DNA of 64,000 nucleotides. Origin: Undaria pinnatifida. Taxonomy: Eukaryota > Sar > Phaeophyceae > Laminariales > Alariaceae. Where the stretch lies: contig JABAKD010000029.1 in the NCBI GenBank assembly GCA_012845835.1, positions 11,990,524 to 12,054,523 on the forward strand, in the 5' to 3' direction. Positions within the stretch are counted from its first letter, which is position 1; each line of letters begins with the position of its first letter. The notes under the pieces are model-generated. The model worked only from the letters and a program-made list of their open reading frames with translations. It searched no databases and had not been told where the DNA came from. A program made the position numbers and the translations under genes. Positions 23,411 through 34,500 of this stretch are shown in pieces.

Positions 23411-25879
23411 CTTGCTACGATAGAGGTAGCACTTTTTTGCTTTTTTCTTTCTGCATTTCGGGACTCCTTAATAAACACAACATCGCAGGAATGCCGTTTT
23501 TTTTCGTTCGTTTGCCGTGTTTATGCCTAGGACGTGCGATTGATCGTCGAATTGCGCGTTCGTTTTGCTCAAAACGAGTGTTTTGGGCGAGGTATATCAT
23601 AGGATAGAGATCTTCTTAAGCGGGGAGTTCCAGCAAAAAAATCGTGCATCTCTACCATAGCATGTGTACTATTATTAGTATTACTAGTATACTAGTAATA
23701 GCAGCATGTGGCAATTATGAAGACCAAGGGCACGGCATGGTATTTGTAGGGGGGATGTTACGACGGTGCTGTGATGGTGTGATGTTGGTGTTATGATGAT
23801 GTTATGATATACCCCGATTCTCACTAGTGGATTTGAGCAACTCGCACGAGTGACTCTTGCCCCACTGAGATGAAAAAAATACAACTACTTGTAGGTGATT
23901 CTTTTGGTGCAGCGCACCTTACCGTTCAATTTCAGATTCCTATCGCAAAATTAAAACAGTCAGCACGAAGGAGGCGTAAGGCCGCAAGGGAATAGGGGGG
24001 CCACTCGCGCGAGTGACCCCGAGCCACTGCAAAAAAGCCCCCTGAACAAACAACATAGTAACATCAACACAATAACAACGTAACATCCCCCCTACACCAT
24101 AGGTAGCCTTGGTCAGCAGCTTTACTATTAATACTGTAAGAAGTACGCGTCAAACTTTTCAGAATTTGCAGTAGCACCCTACGTTTTCAGGGGGGAAATT
24201 ACTTTGGAACACAGTCGGGGTGTACGTTTAGTCTAGATAGCGGTAAGTTATCACACACTGGGTGTGCAGCAGATTATTCTATTAGTTTTTTGAGCTTCTA
24301 ACATGCGAGGAGCTCAATATTTCAACATCATCAATCATCACCCGAGCCATGATGGCGTCGAAGGCGTTATTCGTTTGCACCACCCGACCAACATTTCTAA
24401 AAAATATACGCTCGTAAAATTATGGTAAACTATTAATAACCAATAGTTTCACAGTTGAGCTCAACCGGTCGCAAACGTTTGGTTTCGTCCCAAAAGTGTA
24501 AGCCCTACCGCACTATAGAGGAATGACTCAAAAGTGAACCTTTTTTCGTAAGACTTGTACTGTAAAGCAGGGCTGTTGATTGCGTCGCCCTGTATTGAAC
24601 CCCTGAGCCCTTTTTTGCTACGACTTTTTATGAGGGGGCGAAAGTGACGATAAGACATGACATGCGGACAAATTTTGCGCCATCGGCCTTTGCTTTTGGT
24701 TCTGGCGGGAAGATAAATATGGCATCCGAACTGCTTTGCAAGGAGTCATACGCGTGATATATTACTCGTATTTACTGCGCGCACACTGTTGTTGTTCGCA
24801 CTCGTAAACGGTTTCGTTTGACCAAGATTTCTCACGTTGGGTTCATGTCTGGGTCCCGAAAGGATCACGCTGAGAGGTAACGCAACCGCCTACACCAGAA
24901 AAGGTACACCAGAAAGGGGGTACCGGTACCAGCAAAGGTGAAGCGCCAGCGGGTGGGGAGGGAGTGGCCAGAGCTTAAGACGTACCCCCCTTTGTTCTGG
25001 AAGCTTCTTAGTACCGGCATGTACGTTCGAGGGGCAAATTAATTGAAAATTAGGCTTGGGTCATGCTTGTGGTGAAAATCCTACAAAAAAATAAGCGACC
25101 CCACCCATGCCAGGTGGGAAGAAACTAGAAACGCATACTTGCAACTCAAGGCACGTGCGGGAGGGGAGAAGGGATGGCACCTATGACCGCGGCTTGTCCA
25201 GAAGGTCGTTGAGGGTAAAGCCTCCCACGAGTTGAAGTGAAAAGTAAAGTGAAAGCGAAGAACAAAATAACGTACATGTACCATCGTGCAACAGCATTCT
25301 TAGACCGGAGCCACTTTCCTAAGCAACACTACTATTTACTACTGTTGACCATACAGAAGAACCAGAACCTGAACAGCGCGCCAAAGCTCGTGTCGAGGCC
25401 AAGCTTCGCGTCCTTTGCCCACAACACGCTGACAAGATGGGGAAAAAAAACTACATTGTCCTCGGCTTCTAGCAACATCCAGAACGGTACGCCAGATAAC
25501 GCGACCACATACATGGTCCAGGATCACCTCCCTCTCTCTTTGCTTCTCCCCCCCCCCCCCCGCCTCCCTCCCTCCCTCCCTCCTCCCCTCGCTCCCTTCC
25601 CACTATAGATCCGAATCTAGCGTTCGAACCAAAACCAAATCGCTAGATATGATATCGAACCGAATTATTATCTCATTCAAGAATCGGCCGACAGCGTAAA
25701 ACCAACCGAGTGCACATCGTCGGATGGCAAGGACAATAATAACAATAATTAGACCTGGTCTACAATAATAACAATAATAAGGTCAACCAACTGAAGGGTT
25801 TTTCAGCAAAACCACCGGCATCACAAACACCACCAGATGCTGTTCCAGCAAACAACTCCCCGGTACAGTAGCGGAGCCC

Positions 25880-26395
25880 TTACATATGCCGGCCGGTAAA
25901 TACCAGCACTAAAAAACGCCTACCGGCACTACTCCGGATATTGACACTACTGGTTGCTCCCATCTGTGCCCAACAGGCACTATAACGCGGGCAACCGGCA
26001 CTATAGAGGATCCACTACTGTGTGCCAAGCGATTAGACAGGCAGTATAGCGGGCAACCAGCACTATAGAGGGATCATTTCTGTGTGCCAAGCGATTTGAC
26101 AGGCACTATAGCGGGCAACCGGCACTACTCAATCCGAACTATAGAGGATCCACTACTGTGTGCCAAGCGATTAAAGAGGAAGTATAGCGGGCAACCAGCA
26201 CTGTAGAGGGACCATTTCTGTGTCAAGCGATTTGACGGGCACTATAGCGGGCCACCAGCACTACTCAACCGGCACTAGAGAGGGACCACTTCTGTTTGCC
26301 AAGCGATTTCACAGGTACTATAGTGGGCAACCAGCACTACTCAACCGGCACTATAGAGGAACCACTACCGTATCCCTACCGTAGCACACGTTCAC
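25880..26395 (+). repeat. Array of CCGGCACTATAG-type repeats
   Basis: Units of about 75-110 bp carry CGGCACTATAGAGG(G)ACCA, TGTG(C)CAAGCGATTT(G/C)ACAGGCACTATAGCGGGCAACC and ACTACTCAACCGGCACT. Related blocks occur at 38645-38905 (same strand) and 56175-56450 (opposite strand). Confidence 0.8.
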
Positions 26396-26754
26396 CATAG
26401 GTACTGCAGCATGCATGACTTACATTTTTCGCGTCTGGCCGGCGCTTGAATATTGTTGTTCTCAAATTAAATAATCGCTATAACTTAGCATGGGGTCCAA
26501 AGGCAAGCTCCAACAATTCCGGAGAGGAAGAACACCAAAACACAAAACAGAAACAAAACAAACGCGCCGAAATTGAAGCTAACCGTACTCCTCATACAAT
26601 CATACCAGTACAATGAATAAGAAAAGTGCCGTCAGAAATCAGCATACACACGTAAAGTTTCAGACACATGCATACGTTCTTAAATACTCGTGTTAATAGC
26701 AGAAACCGAGGAGACTGCATACGAAGGGCGTAGAACAACTATCAATCCCAAGGA

Positions 26755-26880
26755 GAAAATGACATGGGGCGGTGTACTCAGTTTGTGCATGGCCGTAGTC
26801 GTATGACCATAGACCCTCGCATCCCTACTATGCCGGGACGGAGCACGTCGGGTTTTCACCAACCAGGCAAACAAAAAAAT
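26755..26880 (-). repeat. Dispersed repeat B, copy 3
   Basis: Reads on the minus strand as GGTGAAAACCCGACGTGCTCCGTCCCGGCATAGTAGGGATGCGAGGGTCTATGGTCATACGAC in pieces, ending at a TGAGTACACCG-like end. Partial relative to the copy at 4010-4300. Confidence 0.6.
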
Positions 26881-26989
26881 GACGTGTGAGAAAGTACGTA
26901 CTCGTAATGAATACCATACGTATATCATACTCGCCAGCAGGGCGTGCCTGGCGAAAACAAGAGAACTAAGAGAACCAACCAGTGGTTTG

Positions 26990-27107
26990 TGACGTCGACC
27001 ACCCCCCCCTCCCCTCTCCCCCATGTCCCAGGCTGCCCCTCGCGGCGCCGGCTGGGTCGCCCTCTATCATGTCGGCTGGCCTGAGGTACTCTGGGGATAA
27101 ACAAGCT
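26990..27107 (-). pseudogene. Decayed tandem copy of the purF C-terminal coding block
   Basis: Reads [15 protein letters not shown] on the minus strand, against [15 protein letters not shown] in the real last exon, followed by the same Gly-rich run and GTCGACGT end. The offset from the original (27165-27285) is about 174 bp. It lies after the purF stop codon, so it is probably untranslated. Confidence 0.75.
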
Positions 27108-27159
27108 GACAACCGTCCTGCACGTCTTTTTTTGCCGGACCGTCCTGCAGTTAGGAACA

Positions 27160-30100
27160 TTATATCACGTCGACCACCATCCCCTCCCCCCCACGCCCTA
27201 CGCTGCCCCCCGTGGCGTCGGCCGGATCGCCCTCTATCATGTCGGTGGGCATCAGGTACTCTCCAGTGAACAAGCTGTTCTCGAAGCCGTCGGGAAAGAC
27301 TCCGGGCTGTAGCTCACTCACGCAATCTTCGAGGTCTTTTAAATCCTGGAAGGCGACAGGTACAAGATGGCACAAACGCAAAAAAAAACACGAAATTATG
27401 AAAATTTGAAAAAAGAAAAAGAAAAGCAAGAACGAAAAGGTTGAAACAATTAAAAAAACAAAATATTCATTTGACTATTGCCGTTCAGAATCGGGGAGCA
27501 CTCTGGGCTGTAGCTCGCTCACGCAGTCTTCGAGGTCTTCTAAATCCTGGAAAGCGAAAGGTGTAATGATGTGGAAGGCGACGAAGGCACCATCGACGGA
27601 ACAGAAACAAATGCTTAAAAAACATGCTTAAAAAAAGCTTTAATAGAAGCGCGTCATAGTTTTAAACTGCAACCACGCTGTTATCGCAACCGTTGGGACA
27701 GACTCCGAGATGTAGCTCGCTCACATATTCTTCGAGGTTTTTGAATCCTGGAAGGCGACAGATACAAGGTGGAAGGAGAAGCAGGTATCGTCGATACGTG
27801 TGAAAAATACAAAAAACAAAACATAATGATACGCCAAAGAACGGTGAAACAGCGAAAGAAAGGGTTGGGAATTAATACTTGGTATTCATTTTAATGGTTA
27901 CGAATGTACACTCTAGCATTGCGAATAAAAAAACGCGTCCACACTGGCCTGGAAAACGACTACATCAGCGCCGGTAGCCCCCGCGACCTCGATATATCGC
28001 TGTGCGATACGATACATCGGAGCTCAAAGTTGTGATGCATGTATCGAGAGAGATACGATATCCGACAACAGCCGCGAGAATGGCCTGGAAAACGACCCCA
28101 TCACGGCCGATAGCCTCCGCGACCTCGATGTGCGATACGATATATAGAAGCTCAAAAGTGTGATTCATGTATCGAAATGCGATACGATATCCAACATAGC
28201 CTCGAGAGTGGCCTGGAAAACGACCCCATCACTGCCGATAGCCTCCGCGATCTCGATTTGCGATACGACATATCGAAGCTCAAAATTGTGATACATGTAT
28301 CGAAATGCGATACGATACACGTATCGAAATGCGATACGATACATGTATCGAAGTGCGATACGGTATCCAACATAGCCCCGAGCGTGGCCTGGAAAACGAC
28401 CCCATCGGCGCGGATAGCCTCCGCATTCTCGTCTTCTTCGTGACCGTGGTTCCTAGGTCCGATAGCTTTCTATCTGTTATGAAGGTACGATAATACACCT
28501 TTCGAGTTTATTTTTCGATTTTCACCTACTCTTTACTGCAACACTAGAAAATTTAAACGGCCTTGCGAATCGAAACACGCCCCTAGACTGACCTGGAAAA
28601 CCACCTCATCCGCCCCGATAGCCTCCGCAATCTCATCCTCTTCCAGTCCGTGGGCCAGCAGCTCGGACTGTCGCGGTAGGTCGATGCCGTAGCAGTTAGG
28701 ATGTCTCACCTCAACAACGGAAGGGAAAAAACAAAACAGCGGAACGGTGTGGCGAGAATAAAAAAACATAGCTGAAATCGGTGCGAGGGCTGCTTACGGC
28801 GTGACACAGCTTCGGCAAAAAAAAGAACACGTTGGACTACAGATCATCTGTCCCCACTTGACGATCTAAATCTTTCAGAGACGATCTGTACTGTCTTAGC
28901 TCATGTTACCGGGTGGGAGGCGTACGATCTGCATGACCTACCACACATTTCCTCGGTTGGATATGTTTCTCTATATGTACAGATCCTGCACAACATCTCG
29001 TAACAGCAGATACAGGATCTACTGTAGATGATCTATATGACCTATATGATTTATATGACCTATATGATCTAAATGATCTATACGATCTATATGATATGTA
29101 TGATCTATATGGTCTATATGATCTACGTGATCTGTATTATCTCGATCGTCGTCTGTCTGAGATGTGAAATAGTTGGAACGCGTACATACTATGCTTGACT
29201 GTAAACCCCAACCCCGAACCTATCCCCGCAGCTTAGGGGAAGGAAGGGCAGCAGAGCGTGGAGGAGGGAAAGCGGCATGCATCCAAAGCACGGCCTGTAC
29301 CGACCTCTCGTCACTAAATACGGCAGTTGACGATCCCTAGCTTTGGCCTTTCAAGGCCTCGCACTACTTTCAGTTTGGGGAGTCCCTTGACGGTTGCCCG
29401 TCAAGGGGCGAGAGCACTGTCAAATACAGCGAAACAAGCTATTGTCTGTGTAGGTAATGTCTTGACGGCTATCCTTGAAGGATGTACTTGACGGCTGTCC
29501 TTGACAGCAGTCCGTAAGGGGGTAAGAGTCTCGTCAACTGACATCTTTGACTAATACCACGTAGCAGTAAATATGTATCGGTTGAAAGCCTATCTTTGCC
29601 CCATCTCGCCCTCGTTAGACTTAACGTATATACGACTTTTACTGTGGGAAATTCCTTGACGGGTGTCCTTGACAGGTGTCCTTGACGGTTGTCTTGACGT
29701 ATGTCCGTCAATGGACAATAATACCTTCAAACGACGTTTTTTCTCCTTACCGGCGGCGAAACGGTTGACGGCCTACCACTACCCGTAAAGGCCTCGTTAC
29801 GTTTTAGTGTGGGAAGGTCCTTGACGGCCGGCCGTCAAGGGGAAATAGTACCGTCAACGGGCGAAACCGTCGTCACTGTAGACTAAATATAGTATTTTTA
29901 GGGTAGGAAGTTCCTTGACGGCTTGCCTTGACGTCCGCTCTTGACGGATGTCCGCTAAGGGGCAAACGTGGCGTCAACCACCTTCAAGTATACGCAGCAG
30001 GCGTTCCTTGCCGGCGGCGAGGCCGAGCAGAAGTAGCCCTCGCGAGCGCCGGCCTCCTTGACAATGCGCACTATTTCCCTAGACGTCGTGCCGGGGACGA

Positions 30101-31546
30101 TGGAACCACCTACCAACAGAACCAACTATGAATAGATAACTCTCCCCCTCCCCCCACCTCCCCCCTCCCCGAAGGGGAAAGACTACCGTGAACCAACCTC
30201 AACCATCCTCATGAATAGATAACTCTTTGCCCCCCCCCCCAACCCCCCCTTTCCCCCCCCTCGTCCCCATCACGGGGAAATACTACCGTCGACCAATTTC
30301 AACTATCCTTGCTCTCCCTACCTGCGACGAGGCCGAGCAGAAGTACACCTTACAAGCGCCGGCGTCCTTGACAATGCGCACAATCGCTCTGGACGTCGTG
30401 CCGCGGACAATGGAATCGTCTACCAACAGAAGCAACTATGAATAGAAAACTCTCCGTCCCCTCCCCCCCGCCCTTCCCTTCTCCCCGTCAAGGGGAAAGG
30501 CTGCCATCAGACCTAGGCCATGCTATCGTTCATCCGGTACATATAGACGCGTGCCACGATATAGGTATATACCCCTTTCTGGCTTTTTTTCTGTGGTTCT
30601 TCGCTTTAGGAGCTTAAGACATGTCCTTCTTCACCGAAAAACTGACTTCGAGAAAAAAAAAAAAAAAACTGCATTGATCCCGGATGAAAAACATCCCATG
30701 GCCTAGGTACACGACGAGAATCATGATAAAAAATGACCTATTATTTATTTATTTTCCGACGATTTTGGGTCAAGCAAGTTCCGCCATTCAGAAACAAGAA
30801 AAGACAAAAAAGGGTATACCTCTATTTTTCTTTTTTTTTCATCCTCCGGCGGATGGGGAAAAATCAAGCTCAAGCTCACCACACTTCCACGTACTTTCAT
30901 ACGTGTCGTGTGTCGATTTAACTCAGTTGTTTTCGCAACCCAGCGCTAGCTGGCGCGTCCTTCGGATCCCACTATAGCGATCGGCGTGAGCTGTCCCTAT
31001 CAGCGGTCTTCGTTACAACCCCGGCAGCGCAAGCTGCCGTTGTTTATGGATGCGTGAACAATGGCAGAACCTCTATCGTAGCACGCGTCTATAGCTGGTA
31101 GCAGTTTTGCTTTTCTCCAAAGTCAGTTTTCGCGTCAGAAAGACATTAAAGAGATCCTCAAGTGGTTATGAGCCTCAGAACGGCAAATAACAAGTAGGAA
31201 TGGTGATGCTGCCCCTACCGTACATAGCGTGCGCCGTTCAACCATTCTACCAATTTGAACCATCCTTGCTCTCCTTACCGGCGGCGAGGCCGAGCAGAAG
31301 TAAACCTTGCGAGCGCCCGCCTCCTTGACGATGCGCACGATCTCTCTAGATGTGGTGCCGCGGACGATGGAGTCGTCTACCAGCAGGACCGACCGCCCCT
31401 TCAGGACGCAGGACACGGCCGACAGCTTCTTCCGCACGTTCTGCCTCCGGAAGGCCTGTCCGGGCATGATAAACGTGCGCCCCACATACCTGTATCGATG
31501 TCCCAAGCACAGTGCCAGATGTATTATTGCGGTTGTGGTAGTAGTG

Positions 31547-31592
<46 letters not shown>

Positions 31593-34500
31593 CAGTAGCA
31601 GTAGCAGCAGTAGCAGCAGTAGTAGCAGTAGCAGTAATAAATGAAATATATAAAATTTATAAAACAAAATGAAAGTTAGACCTTCAGTATAAAAAATGAG
31701 TGAAAAATGTAGTGGTAGCAGTAGCAGTAGCAGTAGCAGTAGCAGTAGCAGTGGTTGTTGTGGTTGTGGTTGAACACGCGTGCCATGATACGATGGGGGT
31801 GTTGACAGCACTTTACGCGCCAAAACATTAGATCACCGCGCGAAAAAAATCGTGCTGCATTCAGCAACACCATGAGCGAAACACAGATTGTCCAATTGCC
31901 CTCGTGCAGGCCCTGGATTGAGAACATTGCCCCATGTTATATTGATATTTTTCTATAATAAAATGTTAAAACCATAGGGATCTAGAGGATTTCTTTTTTT
32001 TGCTCATCCCTTCTACTAGCTTCGTGCTTTTCCTTTCTCCTTCTCACCCCCTAGACGTACCTCAGATCCGGGGTCACCAAGCAGGCTCTTCTGCTCACCC
32101 CTCCCCACTATGGCACGTGCCTTCATTTTGTATCGCGGGAAGGTTCCGGCTGTTTCTTCCCTTGTCCATTAAACCAAACTGTTTAAAGAAATTTGATATC
32201 ATTGTTAACCGTCAAGTGTGAGCGCGCAAGCAACACTAAGCGAGAAAGAGACTGCCGGCTAAAAACAGTCACTCTTGCACTCGCCTGTTTTTCGTGAGGC
32301 CTTCTTCAAAAGGCAAGCCCAAGGACGCGGCACAATGCATCGCGGCTATCCGGCTCGTCTCGGGCACGGGGACTACCACATCTACCTGTCAACAGGGAAA
32401 GGGAGAACGGGACACGACACGACAAGGAAGGAGCTTCAAGCATATCTTACGTTTCATCTTGCATCTCCAGAACCTTGACGGCCTCAACCGCTGTCTGCAT
32501 CCCCCCGCCTCCCCACCCGCCCCATCTTCTCTCGAATACACCCCCCCCCCCCCTCCCTCTTTCTCCACCCCCTCTCCCCCGCCCCTCTTTCCCCTTCCCC
32601 TACCCCCCCCGCCCCCCCCCTCCACACCGACAAAAAATCAAGCAATTCAAAGCTGTCATCCACTATGAAAGAAGTACAAGGTGTCCGAGTCCGAGTCGCA
32701 AATGGTTCTTAGTAGGATGCAGCCCAACTTTTTTCATGCGACTCGTCGAACACCTCACGGCGCTCCGCTTGATGCAAGCAATGCCTTCCTGCTCGGTGAA
32801 AACCTTACGTACGCCGACCCGGCAGTATAGGGATGCGAGGGTCTATGGCGTTAAGACTACGGCCGCGAATGAAAATGAAGACAAATCCCGCCCTTCCCTC
32901 CGCCGCCGCCCCCCCCCCCCCCTCCTCCCCCCTGCCCCCTCTTCACCCACCTACCCTGCCCCCCCCCCAGCCACTTCCCCTTTGCATATTGCTCCCGCGT
33001 GGCTGCGGCGAAACAACAAAACGTGCACGCCTGCACTCGGGATTTTCTTATACCCCCTCCCCCCCTTGCCTGGCGAAACAGGACGGGGGTAAGATAAGCA
33101 AACAGTTTCTATGTAATATATGAAATAAGCGTAATGAGTGCCCCTATGTTGGAGGCGTCTCTATTAGGAGTAGGAACGGTGCTCCATCTCAAAAGGTATG
33201 CGTGATCAATGGTCAAACGACTGAGGTGAGCAACAAATGAGTACGCCGCCCCCCCCGCCCCCCCCTCGCCTGGCTCTGCCTGGTCGGTGGAAACCCGACA
33301 TGCTCTGTCCCCGCATTTTAGGTCTGTAACACATGGTCATACCACTACGGTCAAGCATGAATATTGAGTACACCCCCCCGCGCCTGGCAGACACATAAAA
33401 ATCGAGTGCATGTCCAGAAACACGGATGTTAGGCCTTGCCTCTCCCACGGGAACCTCTCTAGCAATCTTGCCCGCCAGCCGCAGGCCCATCGCCACTCGC
33501 GCCGCGTACACCTAGTCAAAACAGACAACGAACGCAAAAGAAAAAGGTCAGCCGTTTTGGACCTTCAGAGGGGCAAAAAAAAAGCGACGAATAAAACTGA
33601 CGATGTTGCAGCATCCCTCACACGAGAGCAACCCGGGCCCTGCTAGATTACTGCGGAGGTCCATTGTTTGGGACAAAATCGCCCACCAACAAAAGTTGAA
33701 AGCATCATCACCTTTCTGGCGAAGTCTCCTACGCTGCGACTGTGATCGACAGAGGCTCTGTGTCGCCGGTCAAGACCAGCCAACAAAACAAACTTGATTC
33801 AAGCGCTGTTAAACAACGCCGGGCGCTTTTTTCTCTTTTTGCCCCCTTTTTGGCTTGATAGTTCATCCTCCTGACAGCGGATCTCTGTGATACGATATAG
33901 GTGTCGACGATTTTCCAGTCGAACTCCAATGCAGGTACCTGCAAGACACTCGCACAGCTTGCACCGCCGTTTGCTGCATGCTCACGCCATGGCCAGAACG
34001 CGCTTATAGTTTGTTCTATCGCTGTACATGGGCCTCAAAAGGGTCCAGACGAAGGTAGGAAAAACCACATACGTAAAAACCCCAGCTGTCACTAGAAACT
34101 CCGCCAGCGGCATCCATGGAATTTGTGATTGTGGTCAACCTGTGTGGCTGGTAGATCGGCGGTAGAAACAGCCATATCGAAAGGGGTCCCGATTTGTTTT
34201 GGTGTGGTGAAAATTGAAAACTCGCATTTCCGCTCCAAATATATCCTTCATGAGAATATACGAACCCCGTACCAAGCGTGATCGGAACACTTTACACAGC
34301 TTGCAGATACGAGTTTCAACAACATCCCCGATCTCACAGCCGTGGTGTATTGTTAATAATAACTATTGAAATTTACTAATATTCATTAGGTAAATAAAAT
34401 ATTACACTAGCAATCTGGCGGGCGGCGGTAGCAACAACGCTATGAGTTTTTTCGTTTTCGTTTTCGTTTTCGTTTCAGCTTTGCTTTTGTAACTTGATCA

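Larger units (their letters stand above)
20165..27159. other. About 7 kb between the convergent FKBP and purF genes: repeats only
   Basis: No gene recognised on either strand. The contents are tandem 300-bp repeats (21440-22075), trinucleotide tracts (22980-23030 and 23170-23410), repeat C (23815-24045), a poly-C/CCTCC tract (25545-25605), the CCGGCACTATAG array (25880-26395), repeat B (26755-26880) and a copy of the purF C-terminal block (26990-27107). Confidence 0.6.
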
